Positions 45,071 to 58,120 of a stretch of DNA of 64,000 bases are shown piece after piece (the first letter of the stretch is position 1; each line of letters begins with the position of its first letter). The DNA is from Isoetes taiwanensis (taxonomy: Eukaryota; Streptophyta; Lycopodiopsida; Isoetales; Isoetaceae). The stretch is taken from the NCBI GenBank assembly GCA_021234155.1, contig JAJEKV010000026.1:1426001-1490000 (forward strand), given 5' to 3'. Made by a program: the position numbers and the translations under genes. Under the pieces are notes generated by a model. That model was not told the DNA's origin, ran no database searches, and worked only from the letters and a program-made list of their open reading frames with translations.

Positions 45071-46320
45071 ATAGAATAGAATAGAATAGAATAGAATATA
45101 CATTAACGTCCCTCAGGCCGTGAGGCCCCCGGACTTGTGTAGCATCCTGCGAGCTCCCAAAAAGGGTGCTGCCAACAAACAGACGCATAGGTTTATGTAG
45201 CCATCTAGCGGGCTTCTCTTGTTCTTTGTAATACCCGCATCGTGTTTATAGCTGGCTTCTTGGCCATACACAATGCATCGTTATAAACAGTTTTGAACTG
45301 TACTTTGTGGGCCTCTCTGATTCGCCTCAACAGTGCTTCTCAGATTATTAGCCCTCTCTCTTTGTGCACCCCCCAGTGTCTTATTATCATCTCTTTTATA
45401 GCTTTCGCTACATCTGTGAGTGTCTCTTCTTTGTCCATCAGTGCTGGGAGTGGGAGATCCCACCTGACCTTGTTAAATTTGGACCTTATATCTGTGTAGA
45501 CCGGGCATTCCTTGACCATATGTGCTTCGTCTTCTATTTTTCCTGAGTCACATAGTCGACATATTCGCTCTGCTCTATCTATTTTTCTCCATCTATCTTT
45601 CTCAATTCGGAGGTCGTGGCTCCCCATTCTGAACCTAGCCAGCGTTCCTCTGTTGCTTCTATTCAACATGTTGCTTTTGTATGTGATATGTCCTATCTGT
45701 CCCCCTGGATTGAAGGCTCCCAGTAGCCAGTCTGTTTTAGGCCCTGTGTGCTGTGCTAGCCAGCTCCTCATTGCCCTGTTTGTCCGTTCTTCGTCCCATC
45801 CATCCGCTTGTATAATATGGCTTAGTTGCATCCCCATGCTTGCCGTCCACTTCGCCACTTCGTTAAACCATCCCTTGCCTGTTACTATGTGTTGCTTTGC
45901 TGATTCCTCTATTGCCAATGACGATAGTTTGTCCTCTTTTCCATAACTGTTGTCCTTTATTAGGTACCTGATTGTTCTTTTCCCATTCTCTCACTTCCAT
46001 GGGCTTTTCCCCTGTTTCATATATGATTTTTGCTAATGATGTACCTGCCTTCACCTGGAATTCCTGTCCGTGCCATTGCCTCAGTATTCCTTCTTGTTTT
46101 TCCCATTTCTTCTCTGATAGACCTGGCCCCCATGTCTCACATCCGTACAGTTTTGTTGATGCTACTAATGTGCTAAATAGGTATGTTTTGATTTCCCAGT
46201 TGGTGATCGTGCTGTTGTTACAGTAATTCATCATGATGTAATAATTGCCTATCGCTGCTTGGAATCTGTTGTCTGCCTCTTTTGACCACTTCCCCCCACC
46301 ATGTGTGTCATATCCCAAAT
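45071..46320 (-). mobile_element. 5'-truncated LINE (second family) with (TTCTA)n tail
   Basis: The minus-strand frames encode the end of a LINE reverse transcriptase polyprotein. YLFSTLVASTKLYGCETWG (thumb region, 46320-45900) is followed, after a frameshift, by LARFRMGSHDLRIEKDRW and a zf-RVT-like CRLCDSGKIEDEAHMVKECP, ending near 45340. The 3' end is a TTCTA microsatellite (45071-45099) and not poly(A). Its sequence is unlike that of the 36-kb LINE, so it is a different family with a similar tail habit. Confidence 0.75.
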
Positions 46321-46479
46321 ACCTGTACCATGTGGTTTCCTCTAGTTCTTTTAATAGTGGGTTTGTGACTTTGGTGCACCAATCGGAGGATTAGATCCTC
46401 ATTGTCTTGGTGTACGGTTGGGGAGTTGTCTCCCACTATCCCGTACTTGGCAACCTCCGTTTTTCCACTTTCATTTTAT

Positions 46480-46800
46480 GGGGCCGGAGAAGTTGATGTC
46501 TGTTGCTTAGTGGTAGGCACTAGCCGGTGGGCTATTTCCCACTCTGTCCTGGTGTATGGCGGAGACGCCCGTCTCTCTGTCCCATAGCTTTGCCTCCCCC
46601 TATTTGCACCATCTACTCCTGGTTCCCTTGTTTATTCGTTTCCTTTCGTCCATCCTTTGTGGTTGTTGTATCTCTAGGGCCGGATAGGTTGGTGTCTGTA
46701 GCTTAGTGGGAGGCACCAGTCGGTGGGCTAATTACCCCACTCTGTCCTGGTGGATGCGGATACGTCCGTCTCTCTGTCCCATCACTTCGCCTCTCTCTAT
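46480..46800 (+). repeat. Tandem duplication, ~197-bp period, with A-box-like motif
   Basis: Two diverged units share GGGCCGGA(T/G)A(G/A)GTTG, TGTCTG-AGCTTAGTGG, GGTGGGCTA and CGTCTCTCTGTCCCAT. The second contains TAGCTTAGTGGG, which fits a Pol III A-box consensus. No B box is found at suitable spacing. It abuts the truncated LINE and could be its 5' flank. Confidence 0.55.
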
Positions 46801-47144
46801 TTGCACCATCTTCTCCTTTTCACTGTTTATTAGATTGTATACGTACATCTTTCTTGTATCTTTTTGCGTTCCGCTGTGAGATATTTGAATATAAACTGGA
46901 AATATTTGATCTCTTTTATAAACTTAAGAGCTAAAGAAATCTCCAAACCAGAGAGAAGTAGAGAGCAAATTAGAGTGACTAACATGCCAGAAAATGTCTT
47001 ACCTAAATGCAATGTCTTGAAATCAAGATATATGCTACCCCAAGCTAACAGGATTTGGTCATTGCCTTGATTGAAAATGAAACAGAAAACTTATCTGGAA
47101 GTCGTTCGTGTCCGTGTGCAAATCTTACAAAAGCGCCTTCTTAT

Positions 47145-50100
47145 CTTTACATAACTCCATTTGAAACTCCATTTGGAATACCACCATTTGGAACCTGCAT
47201 TCTTGCTGCCCTTAATTGAGGCTGCTGCTGCTGTTGAATTTTCTGATCTTGATATTGGTGTGGCCTCTGCGGATGCCTCGGTGGCAATCCCGCAGTGACA
47301 GCAGTGGCAACGCCACATCCGCCTGCGCCTTCGGACGGCGCCATTGCAGAAAGTGCAACAGGACTTGTGTGCAGACCTTTGCATGTTGGTGGTATTCATC
47401 CTTGGTGGTGAATAGTATTGCTGAGATAATGATCTCTGAAAAGTAACTTTATGACATCTTGGTGCATCTGTATGTCCATGCTCATTCCCTTGCCTGTTGT
47501 ATGTTGTTGTATGTACACTCGTGATTACAAGCATGGCAATTATTCTGCAGATGTTGGCTGCTTTGGTTTCTGCCATCCACATGATTCATATGATGAGCCA
47601 TCTCCTCCTTTCTTCTATATCCATTTTCCAAATATGTGCCTGTTTGATTGTACCTATGCTCCTGCCCTTTTTGTCTCTCTCTTTCGTTCTCATACCTCAT
47701 ATCATTATCACTATGCTCAACCTGCATTGCTTGAGAGTATCCTTAAGATCTCTGTCCAGGGGATGGAGTTTCTCAACATCCAGAAGGTAATCCAAAGCCT
47801 TTTCTGGAAATCCCAAGCCCAACAAGGCCCTGCCCATCCTGAAGAGACTCTTGGAATGGCCTTGCTGCCTGGCCAAAGCTGCAGCTGCATCTGCTCTGGC
47901 CTCTTCATACTTCTGCAACATGAGAAAAACTTCGGACCGGTTCGAGAAATTCAGCACCACTTCATCTTGTGACCAATTCTTACCTGCCTCTTCCTCTTCT
48001 TCTTCTTCCATAGCCTTGGCAATAGCAAGGCCATATGTTTTTATAGCTGCTGCAAAATCATTTTTGGCAAGCAACTGGTTTCCATACTTCCTCAGCTCAC
48101 TTGCACTAGCTAAACTTTTTTCTCACTTTGGTTTCTCTCTGCAATAGTTCCTACTTTTTGACCTACTACAACAAGCCCCTCTTCCATATCATCATTTTTT
48201 CAACAGAACCCTTGCTACCTGTAAGATGCTCTACCTCAGAATTCCCATGTGTTTGAATCATAACTTTACTGGTTGAATGAGAAACTACTAATTCTTGTGA
48301 TTTTTCTCACCATTAAAGTCTGTTGCCCCATTTTTTGCCTCAGCAGCATGAACAGGATCCTTGCCTTTTGAAGGACTCTGCAGCACCTGATTTTCATTCG
48401 GATTTTTCTCATTTTGTTAGTAACAACTGCAATGACAAAGCTAGCTGAAAAGGAATATTGCTCAGTAAGTTGTAATACCAAATAATAACTCACCGCAATA
48501 GTTGGTGACACAAAACAAAACACGAAATGACCTTGAGGAAAACATTCAAGCTTGCTAAGATATATTGAAAACTTTTGTACAAAGAGCTACAGACATAAGA
48601 AAACTAAATTCTAGGGCTCACCATACTTCAAAGACCTGGAGACCTGGAGTGATCTGCTTGGAGTGTTCTGCTGCTATGCTATAGAAGCTAAACCAGACCT
48701 TCTATAATGCGAAAAAAGAGCCTTGCCATGAATACATAAGGTGCAAATAAATGTTAAACCTAGGGACATTTTAAAGTTTTAATAGGAATGGATGTAATGT
48801 GCAAAATTAAGATTAACAGTTCAATAGCAAGCTGCTAAGTTATATTGAAAACTTTTGTACAAAGAGCTAGAGAGCTAAGAAACTAAATTCTAGTGCTCAC
48901 CAAGAAGGAATCATTTCAAAGACCTGGATTGTTCATGCTGTTATGCTATAGAAGCTAAAATAGACCTTCTGCAATACAAAAATGGAGCCTTTGCCATGAA
49001 TATAACATGCCGGGACATTTTAAAGTAGGAATAGATGTACTGAAACTGAGAGTTGAAATTTATAGGATTACCATCGCATTGGTTGGGGCTGTAGAAAATA
49101 CTTTGAATGACTCCATTAGAATGCTTTTGAGTTGAGCAAATTCCAAATCCTTCCCGCTCTTCAAGAAGAAGGCTGTCATAACTGCAAGAATACAGTTGAA
49201 TATGAAGAAGCCCAAAAGAGAAAATGCTCTGCATAGCTTTTTACCTTGAATCAGGTATTGCTTTCTTGGGTATCTAACTACAAATCCTTGTAGATCCTCA
49301 TTGAATTAAGCTCAAGTTAAAAAAAAAAGCATTGTTATCTTTTTTGAGCACCCTCGCACCTAATTTAGAATGGTGGAAGAATTGATGTGCAGAGTTCATT
49401 CTCAAGCCCCTATTTTCCAAAATAGGGTTAAGCTTTCATGCAAGAAAAATGTGGAGCTAAAAAATGGGCTTGTTAATATACTTTACTGCTAAGCCGGACT
49501 TTTCATGAGAAACTGGAGCTGAATCATATTCCTATTCGTAGACGAATGCGAAGAAGGAGAGTTGTAGGTCCTGCATTTCACAACAAATATTTAACAATTT
49601 GATGCATTTCTGAAGGACGATCAAGTAGGAATAGAAATGGTAAGAAATAACCTGAGGAGGTGTTTGGCTTTAGCATCAAGTTCTTCTTCCCAGAATTGAG
49701 AATGACATCCCCCGACCCCAGGAGAAGTTTGCTAGCTATCTTCTTCAATCTAGTTGTACTCTGCTCGGTTCTTCAGCGATTTCTTCTAACAGGATGATGG
49801 TTCCAAATTGCACCCATGACTGCATTAATTGCATCGGCGAAAGCAAGAACCGATGTCACTGAAACAATTGCCCATTACTTCTGAAGTCGTGGCACAAATT
49901 TATGTTGACATAAAAGCAGACATGGGCAACATGGCATCAAAGTCTTGCTCTTCTTCAAGAGCTGCAAAAGATCCCACCTCCGGCTGCTCACCTCTTCACA
50001 GCATGTGCCGCTCATCTTTGTCCCCATTACACTGCTCAGCTAGAATGATTGATAAAGCCAAGCCCTTTATCTCTTGCGTCGTTGTCCTAAATGGAATGTG

Positions 50101-51401
50101 AAGCATTATAACAAAAAGATTGCAAGAAAACCCTATTGTTATCAAGAACTGGATGTGCCAAAGCAACAACGCAAAGGACTATATAGGACCAGGGCCATCA
50201 CTGCGGTGTGCCGCTCTCTTCCCACTCAAAGTTTCAACAGGTAGGAGGGGCGAAAGAAGCAGACAATAAAAATAGTCCTGCATGGGCGAGAGGGAATGCC
50301 GCATGGGTCTGCACATGCCATGCGGCATTCCGGCACAGAAACCAACACTCTCTCATTTTAATAAAAAAGATATAGGTGGTCAACTCTGCCAATGTTGTTC
50401 CAGTATCTTTTGAATTTTTCTTTTCCTAATGCCTGTAGAAGTACCAAAAACCAAGTATGAACACCATTCTCTAGATTTTATTAGGTAAAGTCCAGTTCCA
50501 AATATATAGTTGCCATAACTATTAGCATTTATGCAGAGTCCATGGTCTGCAATGCATCATTTTTTGGCTCCAAACACTTCATCTCCATCATTCAGTTTCA
50601 GTTTTGCCTCAGCAGCATGAACAGGATCCTTGCCTCTTGAAGGACTCTGCAGCATCTGATTTTCATCTGAATTTTTCTCAACTTGTCGAACAGAGTCTTT
50701 GCTCTGCAATGCTTCACTCTTGACTCCAAAAGCTTCATCTCCATCATTCAGATTCAGTTTTCGCTCAGCATCAATATTATGTTCTGCCTTATCCACAGGC
50801 TCCTTTTGCTGTAATAGTGCCAAATCTATTTCTTGCAGTACCTTCCTTTGATCTAAACCCTTACCACTGCAGATAACATTTGCTTCATCAGATTTTTCTT
50901 TTTCTTCTTCAAACAATTATCCCCATTTGTTTGGGATCCATTAAGAACAAGTTTGGAAGGATCCTTTGGAGGTGATCCTTTTGGAGTTGGAGGTGAAACT
51001 TCTCCTTCATCTGACATATCAGGAACTCAAAGAAAAACAATATCTGCATGTTTCTCCACAAGGATACCAATCATGCCATCAGAAAGCTCTGTCATGTATG
51101 GCTCCCTAATTGCAACCTTAGATCCTGCAGGAAATCTCCTTTGGGCTTGAGCAATGCTGCAGTTTACAGGCAGAGCATGAAGAATGACAATCTTGGTAGC
51201 CAGTCCAGTCTCATCTTCAAGCACATTACTCACAACAGATTCCACGTTGACGGACTTCACACATAGGGTTCCATGTAAAACCTTGCTTCTGTGGAACTTT
51301 CCCAGCTTCATATCCTTCAACAGGATAGGTTTGAGTCCTTTTAGAGGCAGACTAGGGCTTTCTGCCAATGGAGGCTCTAGCCGAGGCGGATGAAGAACCA
51401 T
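47145..51401 (-). pseudogene. TPR-domain gene, decayed, multi-exon
   Basis: From 51401 on the minus strand: an N-terminal OB-like region (LKDMKLGKFHRSKVLHGTL, SKVAIREPYMTELSDGMIGI, to 51027). A charged repeat region follows (50916-50557; LNDGDEAFG and LNDGDEVFG repeated). Then comes a TPR block (about 48115-47740: YGNQLLAKNDFAAAIKTYG, FSNRSEVFLMLQKYEEA, RMGRALLGLGFPEKAL) and a His/Asn/Gln-rich tail (47727-47145). Sense continues across at least four frame changes. The module ENQ(V/M)LQSPS(K/R)GKDPVHAAEAK occurs twice (about 48395-48330 and 50670-50605). The layout resembles plant TPR proteins that sometimes carry a SET domain; no SET motif is seen. Probably a pseudogene. Confidence 0.55.
49240..50550. 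other. Inter-exon stretch of the TPR relic
   Basis: No domain-bearing frame is seen. It contains a 14-bp perfect hairpin, GGAATGCCGCATGG/CCATGCGGCATTCC, at 50293-50331. Confidence 0.45.
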
Positions 51402-51797
51402 TTCTTTAACCTGAGCATCGTGAAGCTGATCTAAATGCGCAGAAATTAAACCCTCTTTATCAAATACCTCGGAAGCTCGAATCCCTGCTGCGTGAGAAGC
51501 TCCGACGACCTTAGGACGTTATAAGAAACCCATTTCCCACCATTGTAATCGATCTCTTCCCTCTTTTTCTTTGCCTTTTGCAGATTTCTTGGGTGAACAC
51601 CTAATACCTTTCCAAGATCTCGCTGGCTGATTTTGTCACTTGTTTCAGAATCTGCCGGCGTGGTACAGACATCTTTTGAGAAAAATGGCCATTGAGATAT
51701 TGCTGCAAAAGCTCAGGATCAGAACTGGCAAGCATCAGGCAGTGCTCTGGTTGCACAACCCAACGAACCATGTCATCCCATGGTTATCCCATATGTC

Positions 51798-52018
51798 ATC
51801 CCATGTTATGTATTCGTGTGCAATAATAAAATCTAAAACAGCTTTTTAGTACATGCCAAACTTGGAGGGCTTTCATGCTTTATACATCTTTTCTAGATTT
51901 TCCCATGCGGTCATATATGTCGTCCCATGTTATGTAATTTCTGTGTGCAATAATAAAATCTAAAACAGCTTTTTAATACATGCCAAACTTGGAGGGCTTT
52001 CCTGCTTTATACATCTTT
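51798..52018 (+). repeat. Tandem duplication, ~122-bp period
   Basis: Two copies of a unit from CATCCCATGTTATGTA through AATCTAAAACAGCTTTTTA to TTTATACATCTTTT, differing at a few positions. AATAAAATC in each looks like a poly(A) signal, so this may be duplicated 3'-UTR sequence. Confidence 0.8.
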
Positions 52019-53476
52019 TGAAGGTATCAAGTTAATATCAATACGTGAGCACATGTGAAAATAAAGTTGTTCTCTTAATATTTTATGTCTACTATGGAAA
52101 GGAACTGAATGTTTAAAACACATATTTTTCCACTCAAGAACACTCTTTAGTAAGCAGAAGTAGAGCTGGCATGGGTGCCTGCAACTGTATCTTGATGTGC
52201 CTGCATGTCCAATATGAAATAACTTATTCAAGCTCAATGCTCTTCCTTCTTTAACAGATATTCATCTTTACATTGGCCTGAAAACATTCCCAGAGTCAGT
52301 GCCATCTACATGATCTATTGCTACCCAGTAGCCTATAATCTATGCTTCACTATAACCAGCCATCCAAGCACACTATCCATCCACTTCTTTCACAATATGC
52401 AAGAAGTGCTTCGTTAGCTCATCGCGCACCCTAAATGCAGGACACCAAAATTTACACTCAAAAGAGAATTCTCACCAGAAGTATTAGTATTAAGTGGAAA
52501 ATAAAATATGTTCATTTCTACATATTGAGAAGATATTTCTTTAACGTAGGTGATGTCAGTTCCAAGTCTGTCCCCAAGGCTGTGGTCTTGTGGTACCTTC
52601 TTGAAATGCTCTCAGCTACCAATTAGCTTGCAAGGCAATGGAGGATTCAAGTTTCAGGCAAAGATATGAGTTATTGCAACAGTATTTACACACTCTGGAT
52701 GTGTCGACCACATATATTAGCTAGAAGATGGTGGTGCCATGGCATCAATTGACCCCTTGGTCTAGCATGCATATCGCCAAGGACACAAAGCATATTGCAT
52801 GAGTCAAAACTCTTCCACCAAGCAAGGACCGCAATGAAAAATACGCATTAGATCATCAAACAACTATTTCCTTTTTCACATGCAATATTTGTGACTCTTT
52901 CTTCTGAGACGGCTCTGCTGAATATGCCAGCCAGACACACCTTTAAGGCTATCACATCTTAGACTACAAGCATGACTTGGATAAATTTAGTTAATAAAAC
53001 TTGGATAGACATAAACTGACATTTAGTTCATGGTGGACCCAAGAAAATGGTGATGATAGAATTATAGTTTTTCTATTATGCTGTAGGGTTTAGAGTAAAA
53101 CCTTAATAGATGAAGCATTATATGATAGGCATGTAACCATGTTATACAATGGTATTAAATCAGCAAAACGTGCCTTTCAGGTGCTATAAATGATAGAGCG
53201 GAAATGCACAGGTTGCTGACAGCATGTAGGTTCTTAAAAATATACTATGTAGTCTTAGTGATACTCTTCAATTTTAAAGCATGTCTCCTAAAGTTCTTTG
53301 TGTGCTGCAGGAGGTTGTGTTGCAACAGTCCATTTGTTGTAAGGTACATCCATCCACAATGTGAGTTTTCCTTTACTATTTATTTTTTTTATTCCACACA
53401 AGCCAAGAAGGCACATTCTAATTTCACAATTTCATCATTGTTGTCATGTGCAAGTGCAACTTATTGCTGCTGGAAA
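52019..53476. other. Non-coding stretch
   Basis: AT-rich; only short frames without recognisable features. Confidence 0.45.
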
Positions 53477-54498
53477 AGAATAGAATAGAATAGAATAGAA
53501 TAGAATAGAATAGAATAGAATAGAATAGAATAGAATAGAATAGAATAGAATAGAATAGAATAGATTTTTTATCGTCCACGAGAGACCAATTGGCCTATGG
53601 GACCCAAACACAAAGAGAGCAACAAGTGTATTACTGTCAGGATTAAAAAACCCCTGCCCCGAAGGGTTTTCGAGGGAAAAATCTTAGCAGTAATAAGGAT
53701 GCTGGCACGCTGTACAATTGTAAAGGACAGTTCAATACTGTCCCGGAGGACACAACTGAGTCCGCGCATCCATAACCTCCTGGAGGTATGACCCCAACAA
53801 ACCCACTGATGCCCTATTCAATAACTCATGCAATGGTTGGCCAGGTACTAGTAATCGAACATACGGCTCTCGGATATGGGCAAACGCTGGGCAGATCTGG
53901 AGGACATGACATTCATCCTCAATGGCGCCCTGGTGGCAACACTGACAAAGCCTTTCCTCCCGTGCTTCCCGAGCCCAACGTCATGTCTCAATGCAGAGAC
54001 GATGCGCACCCGTGCGAATGGAAGCTATAAGTCTGCGCTTCTTCATGGGCAAATGGGTGTACAAGTACTGATGTGGGCCTCTCGTGAGCCTAGGATTGAC
54101 TTGCTGCTGATAGTGTGCGAGCTTAACGTGCGTCAGAGGATCTGCATCCCAGAGCTTGCGAAGGAAAGTAGCATCTAGGTACAGCTTAAGTGCCTTGTGA
54201 TCTTTTTTTGTCCGTACCTGTACGCATCTGTTTGCATGTACCCCCCAGCGTGAGAACCACTGAGCTTGCTTGTCCTTCCAGCACCCATCGCCATGGCCAA
54301 AGCAAGGTTTGGCAAACGTGTATCGCCCATGGCAACCACCTTCTGGAAGTAAATGATATGGCGTTCCAATGCAGCCCGTTGAAGGGGTAGAAAACCTGTC
54401 TGTTGGAGTAGGATCTAGTATGGAACTGTGGACTTTACCCCAAGGGGTCGTGCCAAGAAGGCTTTCTGCACCTGCTCGAGGCCATTCCAGGTGTTGAG
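53477..54498 (-). mobile_element. 5'-truncated LINE related to the 36-kb LINE, long (TATTC)n tail
   Basis: The minus-strand frames match the 36-kb LINE: NTWNGLEQVQKAFLARPLGV, RLIASIRTGAHRLCIET, and the CCCATAGGCC(A/G)ATTGG motif before the tail. The 3' end is ATAAAAAATC followed by about 17 copies of TATTC (seen as AGAAT at 53477-53563). The related element ends in TTCC repeats, so the same 3' UTR carries different microsatellites. Confidence 0.8.
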
Positions 54499-54940
54499 AG
54501 AAGTCCTCATTGAACATATTGTGATACGCAAGTTGGTTATATTCCTAGGATGGGTCCTATGATAGGCATATACTGGCAAGTGAAGTGGTGTTCTCATTGA
54601 GCTTTGTAAAACATGAATACAAATGGATCCCTCACTAGGGATAGATAAATTTGGAAATATGAACTTTAAATGCTCCGAAACTAGAGAATCATCGAGAGCA
54701 TGATGAAACTGAAGAATACAACATAAAAAATGGTTTAATCTGCCACTTGGTCGATGCAAAGGTGAGAAGACGCGGTGACTGCTCCTCATCGAGAAGAAGA
54801 ACCACGCCTTCTTAGGTTTTTGAGGAAACCCAAGCAAATAGTTGAAGCACGACCCCACGCACTATGGCAACCACAAAGCCTTAAACAATCCTGCAGAATC
54901 AAGGCTGAAAGAAAAATAATCCGTCAATGAGTTAGATGCC
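54499..54940. other. Flank of truncated LINE
   Basis: Nothing recognisable; short minus-strand frames continue from the LINE only by chance. Confidence 0.4.
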
Positions 54941-54944
54941 ATAG

Positions 54945-55285
54945 GCAAGAAGACTCGGAGGCTCCATGGCCACGCCGAGAAAGAAACAACAGTCGACCAA
55001 TCGGGAATCGTCCGCGGAATGACCATCGCGGGAAAAACAATCGATTAGTGCTGCCTCGGAGGCTACAGCGCCACGCCGAGAAAAAACAATAAATATGATC
55101 TCGAGGGGCAACAAATACAATGGAGAGAGAAAACATGAATAATAAATATTGACTCAGAGGCTACAAAGCCACACCGAGAGAAAACATGAATGAATAAATA
55201 AAATACTAGTGCCATGCCGAGAAAGAATAAACCAATAAGTATGCCTCAAAAGGCTACAAAGCCACGCTGAGGAAATAAAGAATGC
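54945..55285. repeat. Repeated GGAGGCTACAAAGCCACGCCGAG-like units
   Basis: A word built on CTCGGAGGCTA and AGCCACGCCGAG, itself nearly palindromic, recurs about five times with 50-90 bp spacing (near 54953, 55052, 55152, 55211, 55250) between A-rich linkers. The units decay along the array. Confidence 0.6.
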
Positions 55286-55361
55286 AAATTTGAAGGACAT
55301 AGAAAAAGAAATAACGACCACGATCACAATGAAAAAACCATCAAGGGAGGGAGGGTGAGGG

Positions 55362-55475
55362 AAACTGATAGGATAGAGAAGAAGGAGAAATCTAGCTCAA
55401 GAGAACGCCGATGATAGAACAATGAAGAGAGGCTGAATAAATAGGAGGAGTGACAAAGGGACGTCCCCATCCAAG
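55362..55475 (+). repeat. Dispersed direct repeat, first copy
   Basis: About 112 bp from ACTGATAGGATAGAGAAG to GACGTCCCCATCCAAG, identical to 59911-60024 except for one base. The copies flank 4.4 kb of A-rich sequence. Confidence 0.9.
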
Positions 55476-55772
55476 CTGATAGACTGGAACAAATGGAGAA
55501 AAAGGCACCAAGTACTGGGGAAAAAAGGAAAATATGGAAAAGAGATGAGCAAAGGAGGGAAAAAAGCACATTTAGATAATGAAGCAATGGCAAATAGATG
55601 GATTAGAATAGCAAAAACATGTCCAGGGAATACATAATAACTGGAATGATAATATCAAGAAAAGAAACAGAACCTAGAGCAAAAAGGACAACTGTGATAA
55701 ACCTGACTAAGTGCAGCAAACGATGGGAAGGAGACTGTTGAGAAAAGGACAAACAAATCCATGAATGTGACA

Positions 55773-55911
<139 letters not shown>

Positions 55912-58120
55912 CAGTAACGAAAGAAGAGAATTGATGGATTAAAGAGTACTACGTCAACAAAGGTTATGATAAGGCTGAACTGACATAGCTAGAAAGGAGA
56001 AAGGGAGCAATAAGCCCAAAGAACCATGGGGAAAGCCAGACAACAAGAGCAATTTTAGGCGAACAGAACGAAAGGTGTCATGAAAGAGAGAGCCAGCGGT
56101 ACAAAGGGCAATAAGGAATATACGAGTAAGGGAGCAAGCATAACATAGGATAATCAAGAAAGAGGGAGCAACTAAGCAATACATATTGATGGCAATACTA
56201 AGAAACAATACTACGCAAGACAAAGAGAAATAAAATGGACACCATGAGCAAAGATAATAAATGGGTTAAGCGAGCAATGGTACGAGTAGCGTGGACGGAG
56301 TGTCATGGAGCCATGAAGTTAAATAGGAACAAGGAAAAAAGAAATAATAATCAAAATAAAGAAAAGAAAAAGAAAAGGAAAATTGTGCAAGTGGAAGGAA
56401 ACCCACATGAAATTATAAGCATGAGAGAATGAAGAGAAAAAAGAAATAATAATCGAAATAAAGAAAAGAAAAACCAAAGGAAAATTGTGCAAGTCAAAAG
56501 AAACCCACATGAAATTATAAACATGAGAGAATGAAGAGAATGCACCATCCGTCATGAAGCTAGAAAAACCCAACAAAACCAATGTAACTGTGTGAACCCC
56601 ATAGCTACAGAATTGTAAACTCCCCAACTGCAGAATATGGATAATCAAAGTCCTGTCAAACATCCAATTCAACCTAGATGATATGCACTTATCGAACTAG
56701 AGCATAACCTCATGTTTGACACATGATCTAATGTAATTGATTACAAACTTGGAAACATGCAAGTCCACCACCAACTATTGGCATGCAAGCCACAATGAAT
56801 ATCCTATAGAAAAGACAAGTTTCTGAAGCAAAAAATGCTATATAAAAGCGAACTTACAAAAATTGAATTCGCAAAAGAGACAAAAGCAGATATAAAATAC
56901 ATGCTAGAGACATAAAAAAAACATAAAAAATTAACATGCCTTGGAAGGGGAAAGACAATGAATGAGACCTCCCAAGTGCAAACAATGCGTAAATGGAGCA
57001 AACAACGGCTCGTCTTGAAGATTGAAAGTTACGGTGCGACAAACGACCATGGAGGTTAAAAGGATAGAATGTCATGAAAATACTACTTCCAAAATGAATG
57101 CTCATATCCAAACGAAAATTGCAAATGACAATGCAGTATGCGCATATAAAAGAGCGAACTTACCATAGAGAAAACAATGTGTAATTGGAACGAAATACGT
57201 GCTTGTCTCCAGGGTACACAAAACGCTTATACGTAAAAAAGCGAAACTTAAGAATGCATATAAATTGGAAAAATAATGACCCAGAAGGGAACCACTGGAA
57301 GGATATGTAATCATAAGAGTGGACTTATGAAAAGAAAAACAGGCCAACACAACCAAAGACGTCAAGACTAGTTGCAGCACAAGAAACTACAAAATGATAA
57401 ATGTTCTTAACTACAAACAAAATGCGTCACAATATATCAAGGTTGAAGAGGAGGATAAATAGATTGTTATGGATCGAAAACCGAGTTAAAATACGATGTC
57501 AACCGTCAGCACCCAATTGCTCCACAAGAAAGACAAGCTTTGCAAAAATGGAAACCAACTCTAACAAGGAGATAAAGCGATAAAAAAAAAGGGCCGACTA
57601 AATATCATCGATCACAAGACCAATTTGCCAAAAACAAGCCATTTCAAGATTTGCGATATAAAAAGGTCAAACATGTGAAATCATTTTCTACGAACAATAG
57701 GGCAGGATGTAAAGCAAGGCCAAATAAGACAGCTGGAATTTGTCATGAAAAATAAAGAGATTGTGGTATAGCGCCATAGGTGCATGGGTACAAAAGCTTC
57801 TCAAATACTGTTCCTAGAGCACCGAAGAACTCTCAAAAAACCAGCAATTGCCACAAATAATTAACTTTCACTATTGGCATGAATCAAAGCATACCTCTAA
57901 CCATATGTCTCCAAGGCGAACCTCCAATCATGAAAAAACGAAATGGATTGGTTTTGGAATCCAACAGATGAAGGAAAACCCGTTTGGTATGGGACATCGC
58001 ATGGTTGCGTAGCCGCCTCTGCAAAGGATTTGCACTGTGGTCTGGATCAAGGAGAACACGAACCAAGCTTTGAAAATCTTGATTCCAAATGCATATAAGG
58101 AGCCCTATCCACGAAAATTC
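55912..58120. other. A-rich non-coding stretch
   Basis: Purine-rich on the plus strand; 56330-56540 contains a tandem pair (GAAATAATAATC(A/G)AAATAAAG and CCCACATGAAATTATAA, about 105-bp period). No coding evidence. Confidence 0.5.
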
